A stretch of 64,000 nucleotides of DNA from G963708235 sp963708235 (lineage in GTDB: Bacteria > Actinomycetota > Acidimicrobiia > Spongiisociales > UBA5794). Positions 47,157 through 56,654 of the stretch are shown in pieces. The stretch is taken from the NCBI GenBank assembly GCA_963708235.1, contig OY970200.1:3658001-3722000 (forward strand), given 5' to 3'. Numbering within the stretch: the stretch's first letter is position 1; each line of letters opens with the position of its first letter. The translations under genes and the position numbers were made by a program. The notes beneath the pieces are model-generated. The model searched no databases. It was given only the letters and a program-made list of their open reading frames with translations, and was not told the DNA's origin.

Positions 47157-48217
47157 CCACCCCCGATCTGGAAATGTTCGAAGTCGTTCTCCGATGGCAC
47201 ACCCCAACACGCCCACAGATCGCCGGTGGCGGGGCGCATGATCACGGCCCCGCACGTCTCGTAGTACCACGGGGGTGCGCCGTGGCGGCTGATGGCGCGT
47301 TCGTCGGAGGTCATCGTCATCAGGTCGTCGACGGTCACCGGACGGGAAGCGAGCAGCTCGGCGGCGTGGGCGAGGCGGAGCTGCGACGACATGGCGAGGT
47401 CGGCGGGTCGCTCGGCTTCGACACGGTGTGTGGCCGGCACCAGGCAGTGGTTGGTGTGGGCGATGACGTGTCCCCCGAGACGCTCGACGTGGGTGGCGGT
47501 CGGCATGGCCTCGATCGAAGCGCCGTTGCCGTCGGCGGCGAGGACGAGGAAGGTGTGACCCCCGGCGAGATCGGCGTCGACCACGGCGGCGACGGCGTCA
47601 TCGAAGGTGGTCTGCGCCAGGGCGCGGCGGACCACGAACGGCCAGGTGACACCGGGGCGGCCGTCGGCGGCGGTGAGGTTGGTGATGCCGACGGCGATTC
47701 CCGCCTCGTTGAGACCGATCTGGCCCAGGGTGCCGGTGGTGGTGAAGACGAGCGATGCGGGACCGGTGTCGGGGCGGACGTCGAGCATGATGACGTAGGG
47801 CGCCGCCGAGGCTTCCATGTCCCAGGTCTGGGCAAGGAAGCCGGCACCGCCAGCGGCGGTGTCGGAGACGAGGGCGGCGGTGCAGGTCTCCGGTGTAGGG
47901 GCCGACCCGGCGGCGGCACGGAGGGTGTCGGCGAAATCGGTGTAACCGCCGACGATCACCGCCTCCGCAGGGGAGATCCCGGCGGCTTCGGCGAGCGCCT
48001 CCATCTCGGCGAAGAGGTCGGCGTCGTACGCTTGATGGGCCGGGACCATCCGTTCGGCGAGTTCGGTGAGCCGGTCGTCGTCCCACCCGCTCGCCAGCGA
48101 CGAGAGCCGGATCCGTTCGTCCCGGAAGGCCCGGACGGCGGCGGTGTGGTGGGAGCCGTGGGTCTGCCCGCGCCGGGCGGGCGACCCTTCGAGTCGGGTG
48201 ATCCGGATGGCGGTCAC
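47153..48217 (-). CDS. C45-family N-terminal-nucleophile acyltransferase/amidohydrolase
   Basis: A protein of 354 residues. It resembles acyl-CoA:6-aminopenicillanate acyltransferase-like (peptidase C45) proteins: an N-terminal pro-region, then TCTAALVSDTAAGGAGFLAQ with the presumed nucleophile Cys generated by autocleavage, followed by WDMEASAAPYVIML, GTLGQIGLNEAGIAVGITNL and VIAHTNHCLVP. These enzymes hydrolyse or transfer amide-linked acyl groups. It heads the potABCD operon and its stop overlaps the potA start (ATGA), so it is translationally coupled to polyamine uptake. A role in cleaving acylated polyamines or their conjugates is inferred. The start is GTG at 48217. Confidence 0.82.
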   Translation of the reverse strand: MTAIRITRLEGSPARRGQTHGSHHTAAVRAFRDERIRLSSLASGWDDDRLTELAERMVPAHQAYDADLFAEMEALAEAAGISPAEAVIVGGYTDFADTLRAAAGSAPTPETCTAALVSDTAAGGAGFLAQTWDMEASAAPYVIMLDVRPDTGPASLVFTTTGTLGQIGLNEAGIAVGITNLTAADGRPGVTWPFVVRRALAQTTFDDAVAAVVDADLAGGHTFLVLAADGNGASIEAMPTATHVERLGGHVIAHTNHCLVPATHRVEAERPADLAMSSQLRLAHAAELLASRPVTVDDLMTMTSDERAISRHGAPPWYYETCGAVIMRPATGDLWACWGVPSENDFEHFQIGGG

Positions 48218-48832
48218 GTTGCGGAGCGCAGGTGTGCGCCGATCGCCGACTCGCCAGTCATGTCGTCATCCCGATGCGGATTTCAGGGCGAGGGCGGGTC
48301 CGAGCGACCGACACCGCGGCTCTACGGCTCTGTAATCGGGTCTGTGCCCAGATGGCTGTGCCCACCGACGCCTCCTCCAATGGCCCCCACCGGATACCGA
48401 CGTCTCCTCCCGCCGGGGAGGATAGCCCGAGCCCTTCGGGCGCGCCCAGGACCGGCGGCCCATCCCGTAGATGCTCACTGGGTCGGCCCACGAGGGGTCG
48501 GGACCTAGCCACGGTCTGAACGTCGCCGCGAGGCATGGCAGGAGACCACCAGGTTCGGCACCCTGTCCGTGGTACCCGGATCGAGCGCAGCGTCGCTGGC
48601 GACCACCACAGTCAGGACGCCCGCCGCACCGCAGGCAGGGAAGGTGGCGGACCCGGGAACAGACATGGAGGGACCTCTGTCTGGCATCAGCCACCTGGGT
48701 GGCCGGCTTCTCACCCTCGATCACCGGCTCTTCGGTTTCGGTCATGAACCCGGGCCCGCCATCACACCCTACGCCCCGTCCGGCCTTGCGGGAACCCGAT
48801 TTTTCGCCCGCCGACCGGGAGCAGGCAGGTCG
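48218..48832. other. 615-bp stretch without a convincing gene
   Basis: It contains the promoter side of the C45/pot operon. On the minus strand an ATG at 48745 begins a protein-like MTETEEPVIEGEKPATQVAD for about 25 codons and then degenerates. A 53-codon frame with a purine-rich leader starts near 48666 (MSVPGSATFPACGAAGVLTV). Neither is supported well enough to call; they may be two pieces of one frameshifted small gene. Confidence 0.45.
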
Positions 48833-49777
48833 TCACACTGGGTTGCGGTGCCATTCGATGATGGTGTCGCCTTTGCGTTTGCCGTGATCGGCGGTGCCGT
48901 GCCACGCCGGGAGCCCGAAGGGGAGGTCGCGTCGGGGGATGGGGACGGTGTCCTCCGGGGCGAGGTCCGAGCCGTAAGCGGCGCCGGCGACGTGACCATC
49001 ATCGGGGGCGACTGTTGCCGCCAGCGCACCGAGGGCCTGGTTCCAGTCGTCGAGCAGTCGCCCCGTGTCGGGGAACGCCGGATGCAGGATGTGGGTCCGG
49101 GTGTAATCGCCGGAAGCCTCCCAGCGGTCGACGGCGTCGCGAGCCGCGCTTCCCACGGTGATCACCGCCTCCAACGGGTTGCGCTCGGCAACCACGTCGA
49201 ACAGGGAGTTGCGGTAGCCCAGGATCGGGTCCTGGCGGGACAGGGCGGCGTTGGCGCCGCCAAACTGATTGAAGATGCTGTAGAGGAACGTGTTGAGCAT
49301 CACATACGACCGGGCGAGCCCGAGCTTGCCGAGGAACCCCTGGAGACGTTGCCCGGACTGCCCGACGAAGGCACGCTGGGCGAGGATCTCGTTGACCGAA
49401 GGGTCCTGGCCCACCACGAGGACCCGGGCGGTCCCGTCGAGCCTTCCCCGGTAGAACACCGGGCCGAAGTCGATGCGGAACAGGTCGGGGCGCTGCTCGT
49501 AGACATCGAGCGGCGCCGCCTCTAACCGTGCCGCCCAAACCGGCGGCGGACCCGGGTCGAACCCCGGGGTGTCGGTGGCGGCACCGGCGATGGCCGCGGC
49601 GGCGCCCCAGGCACGCTGGGTCGCCAGCTGTCCCACCGTCGAGATCCCGAAGGCGGCGCGGAGGTGCTCGGCGTCACCCGCCGAGACCCCGATGAGGGCG
49701 TCGGCCGGTGCGTCGGCGAGCTCGGCGGCGGTGCGTCCCCGGTACCCGGCGACGACGAGACGGTCGAAGGATCGGCT
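48833..49777 (-). CDS. uracil-DNA glycosylase superfamily-like protein
   Basis: A protein of about 314 residues. The N-terminal 90 residues are helical (DRLVVAGYRGRTAAELADAP, SAGDAEHLRAAFGI) and look like a helix-hairpin-helix-type module. The core begins with VLVVGQDPSVNEILAQRAFV and GQSGQRLQGFLGKLGLARSY, which fit motif A of the UDG fold (GQDP), followed by VITVGSAARDAV and a late motif HILHPAF with the active-site His. The usual iron-sulfur cysteines of family 4/5 enzymes are not apparent. It may be a divergent glycosylase or nucleoside-binding relative. GAGAGGAAG precedes the chosen ATG. Confidence 0.78.
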   Translation of the reverse strand, partial: SRSFDRLVVAGYRGRTAAELADAPADALIGVSAGDAEHLRAAFGISTVGQLATQRAWGAAAAIAGAATDTPGFDPGPPPVWAARLEAAPLDVYEQRPDLFRIDFGPVFYRGRLDGTARVLVVGQDPSVNEILAQRAFVGQSGQRLQGFLGKLGLARSYVMLNTFLYSIFNQFGGANAALSRQDPILGYRNSLFDVVAERNPLEAVITVGSAARDAVDRWEASGDYTRTHILHPAFPDTGRLLDDWNQALGALAATVAPDDGHVAGAAYGSDLAPEDTVPIPRRDLPFGLPAWHGTADHGKRKGDTIIEWHRNPV

Positions 49778-49824
49778 CATGGGGCTTCCTCTCGATGAGA
49801 CGCCAGGTTCAAGAGTCCGTACGT

Positions 49825-52800
49825 TCATGTGAGGACCTTGTCGCGCAGGGCCGCCACCAGTGCCTCACCGGCGTAGCCTTGCACATCGAGGTCGATCTCG
49901 GGACCCGTCCCGAAGCGCAGCACCTCGGCGAAGTCGAGCGTTGCCCGTCCCCGGCGGACGTCACGGGTCCGCAGCCACCGACCGTTGACCCTGGCGTCGA
50001 TCCGGTCGACGTTGACGGTCCTGATGGTGACCGAGGGCGCCCGGTCACGATGGCGCCGTACCGCCGAGATGGCGATCGAATGTCGCTGGCCTGCCGCCAG
50101 GGCGGCGATGGCGGTGTCGATCAGGTCCCGGTTGCCCTCCATGACATCGGCCCTGGTCATCTGGTGGACCTGGTCGGGGACGACGCCGATGTCCTCGAGC
50201 ACGTTCCCGGCGTTGGTGCGGACCCTCGTCGTGCGCCGGATGGCGACCCGCAGATCGGCGCCGCTCGGCAGCGCTTCGTACGGCGACGGGCGTGCGTCGG
50301 CGTCGGTGGGCTCGGCAAGTCTGCGGAGAAACGCATGCGACCAGACGTTGGCGCCCCCTGCGCCGGTGGCGCCCCCGACACCGACCACCGTTCCGATCCC
50401 GTGGTCCTGGAAACCGGCGGCGAACATGTCGGTGGCCGAGTAGCTGAGGCCGTCGGCGACCAGCACCACCGGACCGTGGTAGCGCTGCCCCAACCGGTTG
50501 GCGTTCTGCGCCGACGTGATCGGGAACCCGTGCGAGTAGGTGGCGCCGGTGCGGATCGCATCCTCCATCGACGTCACCCACGGGTCGAGCGACAGACCGG
50601 GCACGCTGGTGGAGGGGCGGTGGCGTCGGCTGATCCGCAGGTTGAGCGGGGTGTTGACGAACTGCGCCGGTTCCGGTTCGATCTGCTGCGGGGTCAGCAC
50701 CTGGAGCAACTCCTCGGCGGCGAAGATCAGCCCCCCGGCATTGCCGCGGACATCGATGACGAGCCCGGTGTCCGGGAGCAGGCGGGCGAGCCGGAGGAAC
50801 TCGTCGACGAACGGTTCCGCCGCCGGGACGTTGAAGGTGAAGATCCTGATGTACCCGAAGGCGGGGTCGTCGGATGCGGTGTCGCTGCGGCGCACCTCCA
50901 TGGCCCGGAACACCCCGGGCATGTGCGACTCCAAACCGGCGGCGGCGTCCCCCAGCGGGGCGTCCAGGAACTGACCGTCGCCGGTGCGTTCCGCCATCGC
51001 CACCTGCGGGGCGTACAGGACCTTGCGGGCCTGCTGGATGTCGTCACCGTGATCGTCGATCCCGACGGCGGCGGACTCGGCCGTCAGGGCACCCGGCCCC
51101 ACCGTCGCTCCGGGTGCGAACACGAGCCATGTCTCGGTGTGGTCGTGGGTGTCGCCGTCCTCGTCGACCCAGCGGATGGTGACCCACTCCTCGTCGGGGG
51201 GGAGACCACGGGCAATGGGACGCACGGTGAGACGGTTGAGCCCGTGGGCGTGACGGGCGGCCGGGTTGCCACCGACATGGCGTTCGCCGTTGCGGGCCAC
51301 CGCCGTGGCGATCGGCATCCCGTTCCAGTGGGTGACCCGGGCACCTTGCATCTCTGGGTCGGGCCAGGCGCCGGCCACCCATTTGGCGAGGATGTAGGCG
51401 GTCTCGCCGTGGTGGTGGATCTGTTCGACGAGGAACGGCAGCCAGGCCACTTTGTCCCCGAACGGTCGGGGGAGCCGGTATCCGGTGTGCAGGTCCCGCA
51501 GCGAGTTGAAGATGTCGGTGATCTCGGTGTGGAACTCCATCTCGGGCGGCATCGCTTCCGGGGTGGTCTCGTCGAGTCGCTGGCGGAGTAGCCGGAGCCG
51601 CTGGACCGGGTCGACGGCATACATCGCCCGTTTCAGGGGGAGGTGGACGTAGTTGTCGACCAGCAGGACCAGCGCCTGGTCGACGATGCGTTTGCGGTCG
51701 TCGAGGGTGAGTTCGCCGAAGGCGGAGAGCAGGGTGCGCAGGTCGGTGGTGGTGGCGACCAGTTGCGGGTCGACGGCCGACCCTGCCGAGTCGAGGAACC
51801 CGGCGGAGTCGGGGAGCGAGATGGGGTGGCCGAGGAGGGCGGGCAGCTCCTTCTTGATGAACTCGGGGAGGTTCGCCGCTGCGACCAGGCTGCGGACATG
51901 GCGGCGGTCGTCGACGGCGGTGATCGGGTCGAGGTCGATGGCGTCGGTCACCCAGTAGGAGTAGGGCTGGGCGGCGAGGGCGAACCCGAGGGCGTGGCGG
52001 ACGATCTCGGTGTCCTCCTCCTCGAAGTCGGGAACCACCCGGAACGTCGTCCCATGCTCCTCGATCCCGCCAACGGTGACGGTGTCGCCGGCGTTGCCCC
52101 CGGCGATGGCGATGGCATCGTCGACGCGCTCCGCCAGTTCGGGGAGCCGGGCCATGGCGTCGGACAGCTCGGTGATGGCGCGGCTCAGCGGCAGTCCGTC
52201 GAGCAGGTCGTCGTCGTGTTCCAGGTACAGGGTGCGGTGGGAGCGACCGATGCGGATGCGGTCGATCCACGGTTGCCCGTCGAGCGGGTCGTCCCAGAAG
52301 CGCTGCATCAGCCGCTCCTGCCCGATGCGGGGGACACCGCCGATGACCACCAGGGTCACCGAGGTTTCCCGCGCCTCGATCAGCGCCCGGTAGGGGTCGT
52401 CGCTGCGGCCGTCGATGACGACCAGGTCGGCGAGCCGTCCCGGGGCGATGGTGCCGAGCCGTCCTTCCCAGCCGAGGGCGATGGCCGGGTTGACGGTGAC
52501 CGCCTCGACCAGTTCCCGGTCGGTGAACACATCGCCTAGTTCGCGGCTGGCGAGCCACGCCACCTTGAGCTCGCCGAGGAGGTTCTTCGACCCGCTGGGG
52601 GACCAGTCGGCGCCGAGACACAGCCGGACACCGGCAGTCTTGGCGGCGGCGACATCGGTGGTGGCGCCGTAGAGAAGGTAGTTGCTGAGCGGTGACCACA
52701 CCATCGAGGCGTTGGCGGCGGCAAGGATCTCGAAGTCCTCGGGTTTGAGGGCGGTGCCGTGGATGGCGCCGAGGGCGCGGGTGACCGCCCAGGTGTCGTC

Positions 52801-53454
52801 GTCGATCTGGAGCCGCTGGAACCAGCCCCGGGCGGTGTCGTCGGTGCCCTCGGAGAGGTGTTGCAGGTAGCAGCGGTGCTGGTCCAGGGTGTCGCGGTAC
52901 TTGGCGGCGCCGCCGTTGGTCGGGTTGGCGATGTTGGTGCCGGCGCGGGCCAGGTCGGGGTGGTCGGGATCCTCGGCGTTGCGGACCAGCCCCCGGTAGT
53001 ACTTGGTGATCCCACCGGCGCTCGCCAGCGTGATTCCCTGGGTCGTGGTGGTGCCACCCAGCAGCGCCCGGCATTCGCTGTAGCGAACCAGCGCCTCGGC
53101 CGCCCCCGGTGTCTGTCCCAGCACCTGGGACGGTTTGGTGATCCGGGCGGTGTACGGCTCGATGCCCCGCCACTGCCCGTTGTTGGTGTACCGCTTCGGC
53201 ACCGACCACAATGGGATGGCGTTGTACGCCAGGTGGTTGTGCAGCTCGATCAGCCCCGGGTAGATGGTCCCACCGGTGTTGACCCTGCGGGCGGCCCGGT
53301 ACTTCTCGTCCGGAACCGGATCCCCGGCCGACTGCACCGCTTCGATGACCCCGTCGTCGACGTAGATGGCGCCTCGCTCCAGGACCCCTTCGGGCCCCAT
53401 CGTGACAACACGCCCCTCGAGTACGTAGCAACGCTCCGGCGGATGATCGACCAC
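49825..53454 (-). CDS. fusion of metal-dependent amidohydrolase and S41 tail-specific-protease-like domain
   Basis: A very long protein of 1209 residues. The first 400 residues are an amidohydrolase: composite start YVLEGRVVTMGPEGVLERGA, the metal motif IYPGLIELHNHLAY (HNH at 72-74), GGTTTTQGITLA, MVWSPLSNYLLYG, and GADWSPSGSKNLLGELKVAW with the Asp ligand. Residues from about 650 to 1130 form an S41 protease-like part: LRDLHTGYRLPRPF, GLVIDVRGNAGGLIFAAEEL (near 895), and the presumed nucleophile in VLVADGLSYSATDMFAAGF (near 1000). No signal peptide is seen, so it should be cytosolic. A combined role in cleaving a peptide-like molecule at two bonds is inferred. The frame is intact throughout. 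Confidence 0.85.
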   Translation of the reverse strand: MVDHPPERCYVLEGRVVTMGPEGVLERGAIYVDDGVIEAVQSAGDPVPDEKYRAARRVNTGGTIYPGLIELHNHLAYNAIPLWSVPKRYTNNGQWRGIEPYTARITKPSQVLGQTPGAAEALVRYSECRALLGGTTTTQGITLASAGGITKYYRGLVRNAEDPDHPDLARAGTNIANPTNGGAAKYRDTLDQHRCYLQHLSEGTDDTARGWFQRLQIDDDTWAVTRALGAIHGTALKPEDFEILAAANASMVWSPLSNYLLYGATTDVAAAKTAGVRLCLGADWSPSGSKNLLGELKVAWLASRELGDVFTDRELVEAVTVNPAIALGWEGRLGTIAPGRLADLVVIDGRSDDPYRALIEARETSVTLVVIGGVPRIGQERLMQRFWDDPLDGQPWIDRIRIGRSHRTLYLEHDDDLLDGLPLSRAITELSDAMARLPELAERVDDAIAIAGGNAGDTVTVGGIEEHGTTFRVVPDFEEEDTEIVRHALGFALAAQPYSYWVTDAIDLDPITAVDDRRHVRSLVAAANLPEFIKKELPALLGHPISLPDSAGFLDSAGSAVDPQLVATTTDLRTLLSAFGELTLDDRKRIVDQALVLLVDNYVHLPLKRAMYAVDPVQRLRLLRQRLDETTPEAMPPEMEFHTEITDIFNSLRDLHTGYRLPRPFGDKVAWLPFLVEQIHHHGETAYILAKWVAGAWPDPEMQGARVTHWNGMPIATAVARNGERHVGGNPAARHAHGLNRLTVRPIARGLPPDEEWVTIRWVDEDGDTHDHTETWLVFAPGATVGPGALTAESAAVGIDDHGDDIQQARKVLYAPQVAMAERTGDGQFLDAPLGDAAAGLESHMPGVFRAMEVRRSDTASDDPAFGYIRIFTFNVPAAEPFVDEFLRLARLLPDTGLVIDVRGNAGGLIFAAEELLQVLTPQQIEPEPAQFVNTPLNLRISRRHRPSTSVPGLSLDPWVTSMEDAIRTGATYSHGFPITSAQNANRLGQRYHGPVVLVADGLSYSATDMFAAGFQDHGIGTVVGVGGATGAGGANVWSHAFLRRLAEPTDADARPSPYEALPSGADLRVAIRRTTRVRTNAGNVLEDIGVVPDQVHQMTRADVMEGNRDLIDTAIAALAAGQRHSIAISAVRRHRDRAPSVTIRTVNVDRIDARVNGRWLRTRDVRRGRATLDFAEVLRFGTGPEIDLDVQGYAGEALVAALRDKVLT

Positions 53455-53793
53455 AGCCCGGTCCTTCCTCTCCTCGGACCTGTCCTCGTAGGGAGATCAC
53501 GGAAGATCCCCGCAGATACGCGCTTGTTGCATATGCCGCCGAACCGAAACACGGCCACAAGCGTGCACGAAAGCGGGAACGTTCGGATCCATGGTCCTCC
53601 GCATCGCAGGAATCGATATTCCGCGAGTGGAGGCCCCTCAGCGTGCCGTTGGTGTGAACCATCCGATCCGTTCCAGCTCGGCTCATCGATCGAGCGCTGC
53701 CGCTTGGCCCCGCCTCCTCCAAGATCCGCCCGCCTGTCACAACGCCCGATGACGCGGTGTCTCATGGTCGAGCTTCCAAATGATGGAGATGTC
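53455..53793. other. 339-bp divergent intergenic region
   Basis: Between the starts of the amidohydrolase/S41 fusion and the exporter ATPase. The segment around 53500-53640 is less GC-rich than its surroundings and is the likely place for both promoters. No gene or large repeat was found. Confidence 0.5.
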
Positions 53794-54778
53794 ATGACTG
53801 TGAACGCCGATGTGGCCGACGTTACGCCACCTGATACGGGGAATGACGCCGTGACGGCTGCGATTGCCACGTCGGGACTGGTGAAAGCCTTCGGTTCGAC
53901 CCGGGCGGTCGATCGTCTCGACCTAACCGTGAGGATCGGTGAGGTGCACGGGTTCCTCGGCCCCAACGGTGCCGGGAAGTCGACCACCGTTCGGGTGCTG
54001 CTCGGGTTGCTGCGGGCGGACTCGGGCCGGGTCGAGGTGCTCGGGGGCGACCCGTGGCTCGACGCCGTGGCGCTTCATCGCCGGATGGCATACGTCCCGG
54101 GTGATGTCGAGTTGTGGCCCAACCTCACCGGGGGCGAGGCCATCGATCTGTTGGGTCGGCTCCGGGGTGGTCTCGACCAGGTCCGCCGTACCGAACTCAT
54201 CGAGCGGTTCGACCTCGATCCGACGAAGAAGGGCCGCACCTACTCGAAGGGCAACCGGCAGAAGGTCGCCATCGTGGCGGCGCTTGCCTCCCGGGCGGAG
54301 CTGTTGCTGCTCGACGAACCGACCGCCGGTTTGGATCCGCTGATGGAGGTGGTGTTCCAGGATGTGGTGAACCAGGTGAAGTCGGAGGGGCGCACGGTGT
54401 TGCTCTCGAGCCACATCCTCGCCCAGGTCGAGGAAGCTCGCCGATCGGATCAGCATCGTCCGGCGAGGTCGCATCGTGCAGTCGGGGACGCTCGCCGAGA
54501 TGCGGCACATGACCCGCACCACCATCGAGGCGGATACGGGACAGCCGGTCGTCGGTCTCGGTGCACTGCCAGGTGTCCACGATGTGGAGGTCGCCGGTCA
54601 CCGGGTGCGGTTCGCTGTCGACGGTGACCGTCTCGACGAAGCCGTCCGGACGTTGAGCGGCTTCGAGATCCGCAGCCTCACCAGCCGACCGCCGACCCTG
54701 GAAGAACTGATGTTGCGCCACTACGGTGACGAACTCGCCGCTGTCGGCAACGGGAGCGGGAACGGGGCGGGGCGATGA
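53794..54778 (+). pseudogene. ABC-2-type exporter ATPase with one frameshift
   Basis: An ATPase of about 328 residues if one base is removed. Walker A is GFLGPNGAGKSTTVRVLLGL, the signature is TYSKGNRQKVAIVAALASRA, and Walker B is LLLLDEPTAGLDPLMEVVFQ with the D-loop. The signature is the diverged YSKGNRQK seen in drug and antibiotic exporters. The frame breaks near 54434 (one extra base); the correct continuation reads LADRISIVRRGRIVQSGTLA and runs to a stop overlapping the permease ATG (ATGA at 54775). The start at 53794 has GGAGAT upstream. It may be functional if the frameshift is a consensus error. Confidence 0.85.
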
Positions 54779-56424
54779 CGTCGGTCGCCACCCGGGCTCC
54801 GGTGCATGCTCCGACTATTCGCTCTCGGTGGGATGCCTTCGCCGGTACCGGCGCCCTCGTCAGGTTTGCGCTCCGTCGGGAGCGGGTCCGGCTGCCGGTG
54901 TGGCTGCTAGGCATGACGGTCTTGTTGGTCAACCTTGTGGCGGTGGTGTCGGAGATCACCGAGACCGAGGAGGGGCTGCAGGATCTTGGCCGGTTCATGG
55001 AGGGCGCGGTCGGCGCCGTGTTCGGCCCCGGATACGGGCGTGAGGCGATCACGGCCGAACGGTATGTCGTCGGCGTCTACGGGTTGTTCTTTTTCGTGCT
55101 GGCCGCGCTGATGACCCTGCTGCTGGTCGGGCGGCACACGAGGGTCGACGAGCAGAGTGGGCGGGCCGAACTGATCCGCGCCAACGTGGTCGGGCGGCAT
55201 GCCCCGCTCACCGCGGCGCTGGCGCTCGCCGCCGGGGCGAACGTGGTCTTGGCGCTGTTGCTCGGCGGAGTGATGACGACCAACGGCTTCGGGGTCGCCG
55301 ATGGCCTGCTGTTCGGCGCCGGTGTGGCAGCGGTGGGGCTGGTCTTCGCCGGGATCACCGCCGTTACCGTCCAGGTCACGGAGTACCCGCGTGCCGCGAC
55401 CGGCTTGGCCGGTGCCGTCCTGGGGGCGGCCTGGGCAGTCCGTGTCGCCGGCGACATGACCGGGGATCACGGCAGCGCACTGTCGTGGTTCTCGCCCCTG
55501 GCCTGGTCGAACCAGACCCGCCCCTATGTGGACGGTCGCGGGTGGCCGCTGCTGATCTCGATCGGTCTGGCATCGGCTGCCGCCGCGGTCGGCTATCTGT
55601 TGGCGGGCCGCCGTGACGTCGGGGCCGGACTGGTCGCCGCCCGCCCGGGTGCCGCGGTGGCGGCCCGTTGGCTCCGCTCAGCCCTCGCCGTCACGTTCCG
55701 TTTACAGCGTTCCACGTTGGCCTGGTGGACGGTTGCTCTGGCCGTGTTCGGGTTCATCTTCGGTGGCCTCGCCGACCAGATCGCCGACCCGGAGAGCATG
55801 AGCGACGACCGTGTCGAGATGTTCGGCGGCTCGCTCGACACCCTGGTCGACGGCTACCTCAGCGTCATCACGGTTCTCATGGCGGTGCTGGCAGGCATCG
55901 TGATGGTCCTGGCCGTCCAGGCGATGCGGTCGGAGGAGACGAAGGGCAGAGCGGAGCCCCTGCTGGCGACTGCCGTCAGCCGCTGGGCTTGGTTCGGTAG
56001 CTACCTCACCGTGGCCGCCACCGGACTGGTCGTGCTATTGCTGGTGGTCGGCCTTGCCGTCGGTACCGGGGCTGCCATCTCGGTCGGCGACGGTGCCTAC
56101 ATCTGGGACCTGGTCCTCGCCCACCTCACCTACGCCCCGGCCGTGCTGGTCTCCCTCGGCATCGCCGCCCTGCTGTTCGGTGTCTATCCAAGAGCAATCC
56201 CTGCCACCTGGGCCCTACTCGGCTTCAGCCTGTTCGCCGGCCTCTTTGGGCCCATCATGGACCTGCCCCAGTGGGCACTCAGGCTCGTTCCGATGGAGCA
56301 CGTCGGCCAACCTCCCCTGGACACCGGCCCCTGGTTGGCGTTACTGCTTCTGTTGCTGGTTGCCGCCTGCATGGCCGCTGCAGGGCTCGTCGCCTTCCGT
56401 CGCCGAGATCTCGACGTCAAGTAG
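54775..56424 (+). CDS. ABC-2-type exporter permease, fused double module
   Basis: A protein of 549 residues with about twelve transmembrane helices in two similar halves. The first half starts after LVRFALRRERVRLPVWLLGM, the second after LRSALAVTFRLQRSTLAWWT; each continues with a large extracytoplasmic loop and helices such as LFFFVLAALMTLLLVG and LSVITVLMAVLAGIVMVLAV. EEQ/EETKGRAEPLLATAVSR-like segments are typical of exporter permeases in actinobacteria that confer resistance to antibiotics or dyes. It is translationally coupled to the ATPase. No regulator gene is adjacent. Confidence 0.87.
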   Translation: MTSVATRAPVHAPTIRSRWDAFAGTGALVRFALRRERVRLPVWLLGMTVLLVNLVAVVSEITETEEGLQDLGRFMEGAVGAVFGPGYGREAITAERYVVGVYGLFFFVLAALMTLLLVGRHTRVDEQSGRAELIRANVVGRHAPLTAALALAAGANVVLALLLGGVMTTNGFGVADGLLFGAGVAAVGLVFAGITAVTVQVTEYPRAATGLAGAVLGAAWAVRVAGDMTGDHGSALSWFSPLAWSNQTRPYVDGRGWPLLISIGLASAAAAVGYLLAGRRDVGAGLVAARPGAAVAARWLRSALAVTFRLQRSTLAWWTVALAVFGFIFGGLADQIADPESMSDDRVEMFGGSLDTLVDGYLSVITVLMAVLAGIVMVLAVQAMRSEETKGRAEPLLATAVSRWAWFGSYLTVAATGLVVLLLVVGLAVGTGAAISVGDGAYIWDLVLAHLTYAPAVLVSLGIAALLFGVYPRAIPATWALLGFSLFAGLFGPIMDLPQWALRLVPMEHVGQPPLDTGPWLALLLLLLVAACMAAAGLVAFRRRDLDVK

Positions 56425-56551
56425 CCCGTGCCAAGGACGCCGGATTCTGTGGGAACCCAATCGGATCGGCTGGTCGTGTGAGCCGATCGAGTCGGGTGCG
56501 GACGTCGCGCCGACGCGCTCGCGGGCTCGCTTGCTCGGCCGTTCACGAGAT

Positions 56552-56573
56552 GCCCTTGCGGGGCAAGGGCTTT
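56552..56573 (+). terminator. hairpin terminator with T tract
   Basis: GCCCTTGC (56552-56559) pairs perfectly with 56563-56570 across GGG and is followed by TTT. It can end the exporter transcript just before the convergent tRNA gene. Confidence 0.6.
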
Positions 56574-56579
56574 CAACAG

Positions 56580-56654
56580 TGGGCCCACCTGGATTTGAAC
56601 CAGGGACCTCATCCTTATCAGGGATGCGCTCTAACCGAGCTGAGCTATGGGCCC
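56580..56654 (-). tRNA. tRNA-Ile (anticodon GAT)
   Basis: Read on the minus strand, a 75-base cloverleaf starts GGGCCCATAGCTCAGCTCGG. A perfect 7-bp acceptor stem (GGGCCCA with TGGGCCC) is followed by a D arm with GCTCAGCTCGGTTAGAGC, an anticodon arm CATCCCTGATAAGGATG with anticodon GAT, and a T arm CCTGGTTCAAATCCAGG. The discriminator is A and CCA is not encoded. Sequence and structure match bacterial tRNA-Ile(GAT). Confidence 0.95.

Noticed and set aside
48266..48745. A minus-strand gene beginning MTETEEPVIEGEKPATQVAD
   Set aside because: Only about 25 codons look protein-like before an Arg/Cys-rich run; it may be a frameshifted small gene, but there is not enough to support a call.
51044..53740. 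An 898-codon frame on the minus strand
   Set aside because: It is another frame of the amidohydrolase/S41 gene, extremely Arg/Pro-rich, and has no recognisable domains.
56184..56612. A 142-codon frame overlapping the tRNA-Ile gene
   Set aside because: It runs through the tRNA and antisense to the permease end, with no family-like sequence.
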